From the NCBI GenBank assembly GCA_017625185.1, contig JAGALN010000196.1, positions 1 to 16,105 of the forward strand: a stretch of DNA of 16,105 bases. Reading direction: 5' to 3'. Numbering within the stretch: the stretch's first letter is position 1; each line of letters begins with the position of its first letter. The notes below the pieces were generated by a model that made no database searches, was not told the DNA's origin, and worked only from the letters and a program-made list of their open reading frames with translations. This document shows, in pieces, positions 10,337 to 16,105 of the stretch. The DNA is from Clostridia bacterium (GTDB lineage Bacteria > Bacillota > Clostridia > Monoglobales > Monoglobaceae). Made by a program: the position numbers and the translations under genes.

Positions 10337-10359
10337 ACCTCTCGAAAGAGGTTTTATTT
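10337..10359 (+). promoter_or_regulatory. Hairpin plus T-tract at the 5' end of the rpmG transcript
   Basis: ACCTCT (10337-10342), a CGAA loop, AGAGGT (10347-10352), then TTTATTT. The stem starts at the predicted first nucleotide of the transcript. It could be a 5' mRNA-stabilising hairpin or a very early attenuator; the stem is short for a terminator. A second imperfect stem follows at 10368-10377 / 10384-10393. Confidence 0.45.
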
Positions 10360-10419
10360 GTGTGAACAAAAGGTTGGGGCTTTCCAAGCTTTTGAAATTA
10401 GATGGACGAGGTGAAAAAG

Positions 10420-10569
10420 ATGCAAACCAAGATTACTTTAGCCTGCACCGAATGCAAGCAGAGAAATTACGATACCACCAAGAATAAGCAGAACTGCCCT
10501 GACAGACTGGAAATGAACAAGTACTGCAGATTCTGCCGGAAGCACACCCTGCATAAGGAAACCAAATAA
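10420..10569 (+). CDS. rpmG: Ribosomal protein bL33
   Basis: bL33 is a small protein of the 50S subunit near the E site. The product is 49 residues, the usual size, and is the zinc-binding form: CxxC at Cys9/Cys12 and CxxC at Cys36/Cys39. Recognisable segments are [18 protein letters not shown] and [22 protein letters not shown] sits about 7 nt before the ATG. It is the first gene after the cluster promoter, followed 44 nt later by secE, the common order in Firmicutes. Confidence 0.97.
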   Translation: MQTKITLACTECKQRNYDTTKNKQNCPDRLEMNKYCRFCRKHTLHKETK

Positions 10570-10613
10570 GAATCCGTTGCGGGAGATTTCCTGCGGAAAA
10601 GGAGTTGTAGAAA

Positions 10614-10823
10614 ATGGAACAGACAAAGCCGAATTTCTTTGCAAGAATCGGGAGCTTTTTCAAGGAAGTCAAGTCCGAGCTCAAGAAGGTTGTATGGCCT
10701 ACCTTTGCAAAGATTAAGCAGAATACATTGATTGTTATCATTTATGTTCTGGTCATTGGCGTGGTTATCTGGGGTCTGGACCTGCTCTTCGGATGGGGCA
10801 TGTCCCTCTTCATTAACCGATAA
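10614..10823 (+). CDS. secE: Preprotein translocase subunit SecE
   Basis: SecE clamps SecY in the plasma-membrane Sec translocon. The product is 69 residues, the short single-span form typical of Gram-positives. It shows the conserved amphipathic helix EVKSELKKVVWPTF (about 18-31) followed by one membrane span (about 38-60). AAGGAG lies upstream of the ATG. It lies between rpmG and nusG, the standard location. Confidence 0.97.
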   Translation: MEQTKPNFFARIGSFFKEVKSELKKVVWPTFAKIKQNTLIVIIYVLVIGVVIWGLDLLFGWGMSLFINR

Positions 10824-10831
10824 TTAGTAAT

Positions 10832-10863
10832 AGGAGGGAAGGGATTCGTTCCCCAATATTATG
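10832..10863 (+). promoter_or_regulatory. Distant Shine-Dalgarno of nusG with hairpin spacer
   Basis: AGGAGGG (10832-10838) is 22 nt from the nusG ATG, too far for ordinary initiation. In between, GGGA (10841-10844) and TCCC (10850-10853) can pair around a 5-nt loop. Folding this stem would shorten the effective spacing to about 9-10 nt. No nearer ribosome binding site is visible. Confidence 0.5.
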
Positions 10864-11379
10864 GCAAACGCAAAATGGTACGTCGCCCACACCTATTCCG
10901 GCTATGAGAACAAGGTGATGACGGATATACAGAAAACCGTAGAGAACCGGAACATGGCTGATATCATTCAGGAGATTCGGGTTCCTATGGAAGAGGTTGT
11001 TGAAATCAAGGACAACCAGAAAAAGATTGTGGAGCGGAAAATCTACCCCGGCTACGTGATGGTCAAGATGGTCATGACGGACGAAAGCTGGTATGTAGTC
11101 CGGAACACCCGTGGTGTTACCGGTTTTGTCGGCCCCGGCTCTTCACCGGTACCTCTTACCGAGACCGAGGTTGAGAATATGGGCTTAGAGCGCACCACCA
11201 TCGAGCTGGATTTTGCTGCCGGCGACAACATCCGGGTCAAGTATGGACCCTTGGAGGGCTTTGTCGGCGTGATTACCGAAATCCAGATGGACAAAAAGAA
11301 GATTCGTGCCAAGGTTTCCATGTTCGGCAGAGATACCGACGTGGAGCTGGAGTTCAACCAGGTAGAAGCCTTGGTATAA
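10861..11379 (+). CDS. nusG: Transcription termination/antitermination protein NusG
   Basis: NusG binds RNA polymerase and influences pausing, termination and coupling to ribosomes. The 172-residue product has the NGN domain (from KWYVAHTYSGYENKV, through GYVMVKMVM and VRNTRGVTGFVG) and a C-terminal KOW domain starting near 120 (AGDNIRVKYGPLEGFVGVI). The ATG at 10861 is required because the NGN core begins at residue 5. The ribosome binding site is unusually distant. It is followed by the structured 134-nt leader of rplK. Confidence 0.97.
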   Translation: MANAKWYVAHTYSGYENKVMTDIQKTVENRNMADIIQEIRVPMEEVVEIKDNQKKIVERKIYPGYVMVKMVMTDESWYVVRNTRGVTGFVGPGSSPVPLTETEVENMGLERTTIELDFAAGDNIRVKYGPLEGFVGVITEIQMDKKKIRAKVSMFGRDTDVELEFNQVEALV

Positions 11380-11393
11380 GCAAAACATCGTTC

Positions 11394-11449
11394 CCCACAC
11401 GGATGATTCCGTTTTTATATTCCGGCAAAGGTTTTTGCCGGTCTGTGGG
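11394..11449 (+). ncRNA. Three-way junction in the rplK leader
   Basis: CCCACA (11394-11399) can pair with TGTGGG (11444-11449), enclosing two hairpins: CGGA/TCCG (11400-11403, 11408-11411) and an 8-bp stem CCGGCAAA/TTTGCCGG (11422-11429, 11434-11441). The closing stem uses the same GTGG bases that form the putative L1 site just downstream, so the two folds exclude each other. No T-tract follows, so it is not a simple terminator. Confidence 0.5.
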
Positions 11450-11486
11450 AGGGATACGGACAGGCGTTCGTTCCCGGTAATACCAC
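11445..11486 (+). promoter_or_regulatory. Putative ribosomal protein L1 binding site upstream of rplK
   Basis: The RNA can form GTGG (11445-11448) with CCAC (11483-11486), and an inner helix GGGA + ACG (11451-11454, 11456-11458) with CGT + TCCC (11469-11475). This leaves an asymmetric internal loop, GA(G) on the 5' side and GGTAATA on the 3' side. L1 is known to repress the L11-L1 operon by binding an mRNA mimic of its 23S rRNA site, which has the same two-helix, asymmetric-loop design with GUGGGAG and AAUACCAC. It lies 27 nt before the rplK ATG. Confidence 0.65.
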
Positions 11487-11513
11487 GTTTGTAAAACAAG
11501 GAGGTGTATTGAA

Positions 11514-11939
11514 ATGGCACAGAAGATCACAGGTTACATTAAGCTGCAGATTCCGGCTGGTAAGGCAACTCCGGCACCCCCGGTAGGTCCCGCTTTAGGT
11601 CAGCACGGTGTTAACATCATGGACTTTACCAAGCAGTTTAATGAAAAGACACAGAAGGATGCAGGTTTGATTATCCCGGTTGTTATCACCGTATATCAGG
11701 ACAGATCCTTCACCTTTGTAACCAAGACTCCCCCCGCACCTGTTCTGATTAAGAAGGCTTGTAAGATCCAAAGCGGATCCGGCGTTCCTAACAAGACCAA
11801 GGTTGCACAGCTGAGCAAGGCGGACTTAAAGGCAATTGCTGAACAGAAGATGCCCGATTTGAACGCAGGTTCTGTTGAGGCAGCAATGTCCATGATTGCT
11901 GGTACTGCTCGCTCTATGGGCGTTACCGTTGAGGAGTAA
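11514..11939 (+). CDS. rplK: Ribosomal protein uL11
   Basis: uL11 forms the GTPase-associated centre stalk base on 23S rRNA. The product is 141 residues, the normal length. The N-terminal domain contains the hallmark [18 protein letters not shown] (about 22-39); the C-terminal rRNA-binding domain contains [14 protein letters not shown] and [19 protein letters not shown] lies 10 nt upstream of the ATG. Translation is probably controlled by the preceding L1-site-like structure; L1 is encoded by the next gene. Confidence 0.98.
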   Translation: MAQKITGYIKLQIPAGKATPAPPVGPALGQHGVNIMDFTKQFNEKTQKDAGLIIPVVITVYQDRSFTFVTKTPPAPVLIKKACKIQSGSGVPNKTKVAQLSKADLKAIAEQKMPDLNAGSVEAAMSMIAGTARSMGVTVEE

Positions 11940-11967
11940 TCGAATCGGTTACAAGTATTTGAAAATA

Positions 11968-12002
11968 GTGGGAGGAACAGATATTCTGTTCTGTAGAACC
12001 AC
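11968..12002 (+). promoter_or_regulatory. Second putative L1 binding site, upstream of rplA
   Basis: GTGG (11968-11971) pairs with CCAC (11999-12002). The inner helix GAACAGA (11975-11981) pairs with TCTGTTC (11985-11991), where the last A-T pair may open. The internal loop is GAG (11972-11974) on the 5' side and TGTAGAA (11992-11998) on the 3' side. The 3/7 asymmetry and the 5' GAG match the known L1 recognition element, and the outer helix equals that at 11445-11486. It ends 3 nt before the AGGAGG of rplA, ideally placed to block its own gene. Confidence 0.65.
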
Positions 12003-12005
12003 CAT

Positions 12006-12022
12006 AGGAGGATGTAACATTG
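12006..12022 (+). promoter_or_regulatory. Ribosome binding site deciding a TTG start for rplA
   Basis: AGGAGG (12006-12011) is 8 nt from TTG (12020-12022). No in-frame ATG exists upstream before a stop at 12005, and the L1 family start KKGKKYQD follows directly. An ATG at 12012 abuts the Shine-Dalgarno sequence and is followed at once by TAA, so it cannot be the start. Confidence 0.85.
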
Positions 12023-12715
12023 AAGAAAGGTAAAAAGTATCAAGACAGCGTAAAGCTGATTGAAAAGGGTAAGTTATATGACCCGGCTGAAGCACTGGAA
12101 CTGGTATGCAAGACTGCAACCGCAAAGTTTGACGAAACCGTTGAACTCCATGTAAAGCTCGGCGTTGACTCCCGTCATGCGGACCAGCAGGTTCGTGGTG
12201 CGGTTGTACTCCCCAACGGAACCGGTAAGACGGTTCGGGTTCTGGTATTTGCCAGAGAGGGTAAGGCCGACGAAGCAAAGGCTGCCGGTGCTGACTATGT
12301 TGGTGCTGAGGAGCTGGCACAGAAGATCCAGACCGAGAACTGGTTCGATTTCGATGTTGTTGTTGCAACCCCTGACATGATGGGTGTTGTAGGTCGTATC
12401 GGTAGAATCTTGGGTCCCAAGGGCTTGATGCCTAACCCCAAGGCAGGCACCGTTACCCCCGATGTTGCGAAAGCCATCGAGGAAATCAAGTCCGGTAAGA
12501 TTGAGTACCGTCTGGACAAGAGCAACATCATCCACTGTCCCATTGGTAAGGCATCTTTCGGCGGCGAGAAGATCTCTGCTAACTTTAACGCTCTCATGGG
12601 CGCTATCGTGAAGGCAAAGCCGGCTGCTGCAAAGGGTCAGTATCTGCGGTCTGTAACCGTAGCTTCCACCATGGGCCCCGGCATTAAGCTCAACCCCAAC
12701 AAGGTAGAGGGTTAA
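12020..12715 (+). CDS. rplA: Ribosomal protein uL1
   Basis: uL1 forms the L1 stalk that guides tRNA out of the E site and, in studied bacteria, represses its own operon. The product is 231 residues, the normal length. Recognisable segments are [67 protein letters not shown] and the C-terminal [12 protein letters not shown]. Initiation is at TTG. An L1-site-like hairpin lies directly before the ribosome binding site. The gene is followed by a 197-nt gap carrying the rplJ leader. Confidence 0.98.
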   Translation: MKKGKKYQDSVKLIEKGKLYDPAEALELVCKTATAKFDETVELHVKLGVDSRHADQQVRGAVVLPNGTGKTVRVLVFAREGKADEAKAAGADYVGAEELAQKIQTENWFDFDVVVATPDMMGVVGRIGRILGPKGLMPNPKAGTVTPDVAKAIEEIKSGKIEYRLDKSNIIHCPIGKASFGGEKISANFNALMGAIVKAKPAAAKGQYLRSVTVASTMGPGIKLNPNKVEG

Positions 12716-12750
12716 GCCACAATTCACTTTAAAAAAATTAAAATGGATAA

Positions 12751-12854
12751 CATTCCGCAGACAGCAGGTGGCACACCGCCGTAAATCCTGCCGAGGATGA
12801 CAATACGCGTGTCTTTGTGTATTCTGTCCCTCGCATTTCTGCGAGGGATTTTTT
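12751..12854 (+). ncRNA. L10-type ribosomal protein leader
   Basis: The gap between rplA and rplJ has the hallmarks of the L10 leader described in Firmicutes: GCAGG (12764-12768) paired with CCTGC (12787-12791), the conserved TAAATCCTGCCGAGG segment, a further AATAC/GTATT pairing, and a terminal intrinsic terminator. L10 (probably as the L10-L12 complex) is known to bind such leaders and shut off rplJ-rplL. Assignment is from memory of the family consensus. Confidence 0.75.
12827..12854 (+). terminator. Attenuator terminator in the rplJ leader
   Basis: A perfect 9-bp stem TCCCTCGCA / TGCGAGGGA with a TTTC loop is followed by six T residues. It is 58 nt upstream of the rplJ start, so readthrough is needed for rplJ-rplL expression. 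Confidence 0.92.
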
Positions 12855-12900
12855 CTCGCTAGATGCCGATTCCGACTTGTGTGGAATGAAAAAACAGAAA

Positions 12901-12915
12901 GGAGGATGTACATTG
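12901..12915 (+). promoter_or_regulatory. Ribosome binding site deciding a TTG start for rplJ
   Basis: AAAGGAGG, ending at 12905, is 7 nt from TTG (12913-12915). The frame is open further upstream to an ATG at 12817, but that codon lies before the terminator hairpin and encodes no L10-like sequence. An in-frame ATG at 12886 lacks a ribosome binding site. The context GGAGGATGTAC-ATTG nearly copies that of rplA. Confidence 0.82.
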
Positions 12916-13587
12916 CCAAGCGAAAAAGTTTTAGAAAACAAAAAGGCGATTGTTGCACAGCTTACAGAAAGATTCCAGAACGCCCAGGCAGGTGTTCTGG
13001 CCGACTACAGAGGTCTTACCGTTGAGCAGGATACCGCTCTTCGTGTCAAGCTGAGAGAAGCAGGTGTTGAGTACACCGTTTTAAAGAACAACCTGACCCG
13101 GTTCGCTGCCAATGCAGCAGGTCTTAACGAGTTGGACTCCGTCCTGAAGGGCCCGACTGCTATTGCAACCAGCACCGATGACGTTGTTGCTCCGGCTAAA
13201 ATCCTGGTTGAGTTTGCAAAGACCAACGAGGCTCTGGAGATTAAGGGTGGCTTTGTAGACGGAAAGGTAATTTCTCTTGACGAGGTAAAGACCTACGCAT
13301 CAATCCCCAGCAAGGAAGAACTGATTTCCAAGATGATGGGCTCTTTGCAGTCCCCGATTGGAGCTTTGGCTCGGACCTTGCAGGCTATTGTTGACAATGA
13401 GGCAGTTCCCGGCCAGGCAAAAGCTGAAGAAGCTCCCGCCGAGGAAGCTGCACCCGCAGCCGAGGAGGCTCCTGCAGTAGAGGAAGCACCCGTTGAGGCT
13501 CCGGCAGAAGAGGCTGCTCCCGCCGAGGAAGCACCTGCCGCAGAAGAAGCTCCCGCAGAGGAAGCTGCTCCTGCTGATGCAGAGTAA
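12913..13587 (+). CDS. rplJ: Ribosomal protein uL10 with long Ala/Glu/Pro-rich tail
   Basis: uL10 anchors L7/L12 dimers at the ribosomal stalk and is the autogenous regulator of rplJ-rplL. The core (about 165 residues) is normal: SEKVLENKKAIVAQLTERF, VLADYRGLTVEQDTALR, YTVLKNNLTRFAA, LKGPTAIA and a C-terminal helix for L12 binding. The protein is 224 residues because about 55 residues of low-complexity, acidic sequence built from EEAPAEEAA-type units follow the core. E. coli L10 ends without such a tail. The tail's role is unknown; it may extend or shield the stalk. Start is TTG. Confidence 0.96.
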   Translation: MPSEKVLENKKAIVAQLTERFQNAQAGVLADYRGLTVEQDTALRVKLREAGVEYTVLKNNLTRFAANAAGLNELDSVLKGPTAIATSTDDVVAPAKILVEFAKTNEALEIKGGFVDGKVISLDEVKTYASIPSKEELISKMMGSLQSPIGALARTLQAIVDNEAVPGQAKAEEAPAEEAAPAAEEAPAVEEAPVEAPAEEAAPAEEAPAAEEAPAEEAAPADAE

Positions 13588-13664
13588 TCTGCTGACCCCA
13601 AAGGACTGACAGAAGTTTATTCCAAATGAAAATCAAATCATATTAAAAAATGGAGGATAATAAA

Positions 13665-14036
13665 ATGGCTGACGTAACTAAAATTCTTGATGAAATCAAA
13701 GAACTGACCTTACTGGAAGTAAACGACCTGGTAAAGGCTTTAGAAGAAGAGTTTGGCGTATCCGCTGCTGCTCCCGTTATGGTTGCAGGTGCTGCTGGTG
13801 CAGCTGCAGGCGCTGCTGAAGAGAAGACCGAGTTTGACGTAGTTCTGGCTAACGCTGGTGCACAGAAGATTAAGGTAATCAAGGTTGTAAGAGAGATCAC
13901 CGGTCTGGGTCTGGCTGAAGCAAAGGCTCTGGTTGACGGTGCTCCCAAGACCGTGAAGGAAGCTGTTGCTAAGGAAGAAGCAGAAGATATGAAGACCAAG
14001 CTGGAAGAAGCTGGCGCAACCATCGAACTCAAATAA
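13665..14036 (+). CDS. rplL: Ribosomal protein bL12 (L7/L12)
   Basis: bL12 is the multi-copy stalk protein that recruits translational GTPases. The product is 123 residues, the usual length. It has the N-terminal dimerisation domain ([26 protein letters not shown] type), an Ala/Gly-rich hinge (about 36-52), and the C-terminal domain with [20 protein letters not shown] and [15 protein letters not shown] is 9 nt before this ATG; an in-frame ATG 15 nt earlier overlaps the ribosome binding site and is rejected. rpoB does not follow. Confidence 0.98.
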   Translation: MADVTKILDEIKELTLLEVNDLVKALEEEFGVSAAAPVMVAGAAGAAAGAAEEKTEFDVVLANAGAQKIKVIKVVREITGLGLAEAKALVDGAPKTVKEAVAKEEAEDMKTKLEEAGATIELK

Positions 14037-14045
14037 GTTTGAAAG

Positions 14046-14180
14046 CCAGTCGTGCTTGAAAATCGGCGAGCTTTGCTCGCTGCTACAAAGAGGAATGACG
14101 GTCATGTACACAAAGTACACTCCCGCCATTCCTCTTTTTGTATCAAACAAAGTTCATCCAATTTTCTGTGCACTTGTTTT
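14046..14180 (+). repeat. ~135-bp structured intergenic repeat (family C), copy 2
   Basis: Related to 6045-6180 at roughly 80% identity. It contains a perfect small hairpin GCGAGC-TTT-GCTCGC and a long hairpin at 14087-14137. It lies 9 nt downstream of the rplL stop. The part of the element from the invariant hairpin centre to the tail end is conserved in both copies, so it is not simply a local terminator. Confidence 0.75.
14087..14139 (+). terminator. Repeat-derived terminator after rplL
   Basis: Arms AAAGAGGAATGACGG (14087-14101) and CCGCCATTCCTCTTT (14123-14137) pair at 14 of 15 positions, with further TGTAC/GTACA pairing inside; two more T residues follow. This gives a T-rich end (five T in a row) suitable for ending the ribosomal transcript. 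The hairpin is part of the family C repeat. Confidence 0.65.
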
Positions 14181-14198
14181 GGGATAAATTATGTGGAA

Positions 14199-14240
14199 AA
14201 CCTCGTAGGGACCGGCGTCCCCGACGGTCCCTACGAGGTT
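14199..14240. repeat. Long perfect hairpin of the GTAGGG repeat superfamily
   Basis: Two 16-nt arms, AACCTCGTAGGGACCG and CGGTCCCTACGAGGTT, are perfectly complementary around a 10-nt loop. The loop and right arm share the GTCCCCGACGGTCC core with the repeats at 146-174 and 2541-2624. No T-tract follows, so it is a repeat rather than a standard terminator, though it could still impede transcription or stabilise RNA. Confidence 0.75.
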
Positions 14241-14412
14241 ATCCGGATAAATGAGGGCGAAGGGGCAAATTAACCATCTTAAAAAAGGACAATCCTCTTT
14301 CTGGAACAAGCTTTTTTCAAAAATAAGGCAAAAATTTTGCTTAAAAAGAGGAAATGCCCTTTTTGCGTCGAAATTATAAGGTAAGAACTTTTATGAACAG
14401 GAGTGAAGCCTC
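14241..14412 (+). other. AT-rich upstream region of gyrA
   Basis: No gene is present. Small inverted features are AGGA-CAA-TCCT near 14286-14296, the near-palindrome at 14328-14340 (GCAAAA/TTTTGC), and AAAAAG(A)GG / CCCTTTTT at 14343-14364, which resembles a small terminator-like hairpin. No convincing -35/-10 pair was found, though a promoter is expected here. AGGAG lies 9 nt before the gyrA ATG. Confidence 0.4.
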
Positions 14413-16105
14413 ATGGCTGAAGAGTTATTTGATACTTCCAAACTGAAAGTCATTCCGGTGGAAATCAACAGCGAAATGAAGAAGTCCTACATCGACTATG
14501 CAATGTCGGTCATTGTAGGCCGTGCGCTGCCGGATGTCCGGGACGGCTTAAAGCCGGTTCACCGCCGTATCCTCTACGCAATGTATGAAGACGGCATCAC
14601 ACCGGACAAGCCCTACAAAAAGTGTGCAACCACCGTGGGTAACGTGCTGGGTCGGTACCATCCTCATGGTGATGCGTCGGTTTATGATGCCCTGGTTCGT
14701 ATGGCACAGGACTTTTCTCTCCGGTATCCCACCATTGACGGGCACGGTAACTTCGGTTCGGTGGACGGGGACGGTGCGGCAGCTTACCGTTATACCGAGG
14801 CAAGAATGTCCAAGCTCTCTTTGCATTTGCTCACCGACATCGAAAAAGAAACGGTGGACTTTATGCCCAACTTCGATGAGAGCCGGAAAGAGCCCATCGT
14901 TCTGCCCTCCCGGTTCCCCCATCTGTTGGTGAACGGTTCCAACGGAATTGCGGTAGGTATGGCAACCAACATTCCGCCCCATAACCTAACCGAGGTTATC
15001 AACGGCATTGTTGCCCTGGTGGATAACCCGGATATCAGCATTGACGAGTTGATGGAATACATCCCCGGCCCCGACTTCCCTACCGGTGCCCAGATTATGG
15101 GGGTCAGCGGAATCCGTGCCGCTTACCATACGGGAAGGGGCAAGATTCGTGTCCGTGCCAAGGCGGAAATTGAGGACTGGAAGGACAATCGCCAGAGAAT
15201 CGTAGTTACCGAGATTCCCTACGGGGTCAACAAGGCACGGCTGATTGAGAAGATTGCCGAACTGGTCCATGACAAGCGGGTGGAGGGTATTTCTGACCTT
15301 CGTGACGAATCCGACCGTGACGGTATGCGGATTATCATTGAACTCAAGCGGGATGCCAACGGCACCATTGTTTTGAATCAGTTGTATAAATATACCCAGT
15401 TAGAGGACAGCTTTAGCGTTATCATGCTGGCGCTGGTGAACCAAACCGACCCCAAGGTCCTTAACCTAAAAGAGGTTTTGGTCAACTACGTAGAATTCCA
15501 GAAGGATGTCATTGTCCGCCGGACCCGCTTCGACAAGAAGAAAGCAGAGGCTCGGGCACATATTTTGGAGGGGTTAAACAAGGCTCTCGACCACATTGAC
15601 GAGGTCATCAGCATCATCCGGAGCAGCTACAACGACCCCAAGGAACGGCTGATGAATCGGTTCGGATTCTCTGAGTTGCAGGCGCAGGCGATTTTGGATA
15701 TGCGCCTTGCCAGACTCTCCGGACTGGAGCGGGAAAAGGTGGAAAAGGAATACGCCGAGATTCAGGCACTCATTGCCCACCTGACCGAGGTTTTGGGCAG
15801 CGAACAGATGGTTCGGGATATCCTGAAAGAAGAAATCATTGCCATTCGTGACAAGTTTGGGGACGAGAGACGGACCTCCATCGAGCCGGCAGTGGATGAC
15901 ATTGACATTGAGGATTTGATTGAGGAAGAAGAAAACGTGGTAACCCTGACCCATCAGGGGTACATCAAGCGTCTGGCTGCCGATACCTATAAGAGCCAGC
16001 GCCGTGGCGGCAAGGGTATTATCGGTATGCAGACCAAGGAGGAGGACTTTGTTTCCACCATGTTTGTCACCTCCACCCATGCCCACATTCTCTTCTTTAC
16101 CAATA
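14413..16105 (+). CDS. gyrA: DNA gyrase subunit A (partial, runs off the window)
   Basis: GyrA is the DNA-breaking and rejoining subunit of gyrase. The first 564 residues are present and open to the right edge. The N-terminus [37 protein letters not shown] is GyrA-like rather than ParC-like. The catalytic Tyr127 sits in YRYTEARM after Arg126. The quinolone-resistance region reads [12 protein letters not shown] (81-92), with Ala88 where E. coli has Ser83 and Asp92 where it has Asp87. The winged-helix/tower and coiled-coil ([18 protein letters not shown], about 417-434) are intact, and the C-terminal beta-pinwheel has begun ([13 protein letters not shown]). gyrB is not upstream; rplL is. Residue 125 is Tyr where Met is usual. 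Confidence 0.97.
   Translation, partial: MAEELFDTSKLKVIPVEINSEMKKSYIDYAMSVIVGRALPDVRDGLKPVHRRILYAMYEDGITPDKPYKKCATTVGNVLGRYHPHGDASVYDALVRMAQDFSLRYPTIDGHGNFGSVDGDGAAAYRYTEARMSKLSLHLLTDIEKETVDFMPNFDESRKEPIVLPSRFPHLLVNGSNGIAVGMATNIPPHNLTEVINGIVALVDNPDISIDELMEYIPGPDFPTGAQIMGVSGIRAAYHTGRGKIRVRAKAEIEDWKDNRQRIVVTEIPYGVNKARLIEKIAELVHDKRVEGISDLRDESDRDGMRIIIELKRDANGTIVLNQLYKYTQLEDSFSVIMLALVNQTDPKVLNLKEVLVNYVEFQKDVIVRRTRFDKKKAEARAHILEGLNKALDHIDEVISIIRSSYNDPKERLMNRFGFSELQAQAILDMRLARLSGLEREKVEKEYAEIQALIAHLTEVLGSEQMVRDILKEEIIAIRDKFGDERRTSIEPAVDDIDIEDLIEEEENVVTLTHQGYIKRLAADTYKSQRRGGKGIIGMQTKEEDFVSTMFVTSTHAHILFFTN

Noticed and set aside
12817..12912. Upstream ATG start for rplJ
   Set aside because: The added residues come from the leader terminator and have no L10 similarity; the TTG at 12913 has the ribosome binding site.
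12074..12958. 294-codon minus-strand open frame over rplA and the rplJ leader
   Set aside because: It is antisense to conserved genes and crosses the L10 leader; no protein family recognised.
13650..13664. Alternative rplL start 15 nt upstream
   Set aside because: That ATG overlaps the GGAGG sequence and adds residues absent from L12 proteins.
14413..16105. Assignment as topoisomerase IV ParC
   Set aside because: The N-terminal [20 protein letters not shown] and the quinolone region follow the GyrA pattern, not ParC.

Overview
The window looks like a chromosomal segment of a Gram-positive Clostridia-type bacterium (Firmicutes), plausibly a gut Oscillospiraceae/Ruminococcaceae relative. The reasons are strong AGGAGG-type ribosome binding sites, consensus TTGACA/TATAAT-like promoters, an SLH-anchored surface protein, an L10 leader with an intrinsic terminator, Clostridia-like ribosomal and gyrase proteins, and many palindromic GTAGGGG-type intergenic repeats. 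The genus cannot be fixed from the sequence alone.

Layout. 1-321 is a gene-free cluster of palindromic repeats. 322-2443 (minus) is a two-gene operon: a lipoprotein FAD:protein FMN transferase (ApbE) followed by a metal-dependent amidohydrolase. 2783-6001 (plus) is a stand-alone carB with its own promoter and terminator; it is bracketed by two inverted copies of an 84-bp repeat. 6348-8996 (minus) is a large secreted SLH-domain surface protein, and 9133-10152 (minus) a YkvI-type membrane transporter. 10420-14036 (plus) is the rpmG-secE-nusG-rplK-rplA-rplJ-rplL translation/transcription cluster. rpoB does not follow rplL: a structured repeat, a long perfect hairpin and then gyrA (14413, running off the right end) occupy that position.

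How the genes work together. The ribosomal cluster begins at a near-consensus promoter before rpmG and appears to be controlled at several internal points. Before rplK and again before rplA there are RNA structures with the architecture of the ribosomal protein L1 binding site (two helices separated by a GAG / 7-nt asymmetric internal loop). Before rplJ there is an L10-type leader ending in a textbook terminator. rplA and rplJ both start with TTG, and nusG has a distant Shine-Dalgarno sequence with a small hairpin in the spacer. ApbE and the amidohydrolase share a transcript but have no obvious common pathway. CarB needs a carA partner that is not here.

The features most worth a second look are the two L1-site mimics in one operon, the two related ~135-bp intergenic elements after carB and after rplL whose hairpin arms show compensatory changes, the inverted 84-bp repeats around carB, and the replacement of rpoB by gyrA downstream of rplL. 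No CRISPR array, tRNA, rRNA, transposase or phage gene was found.
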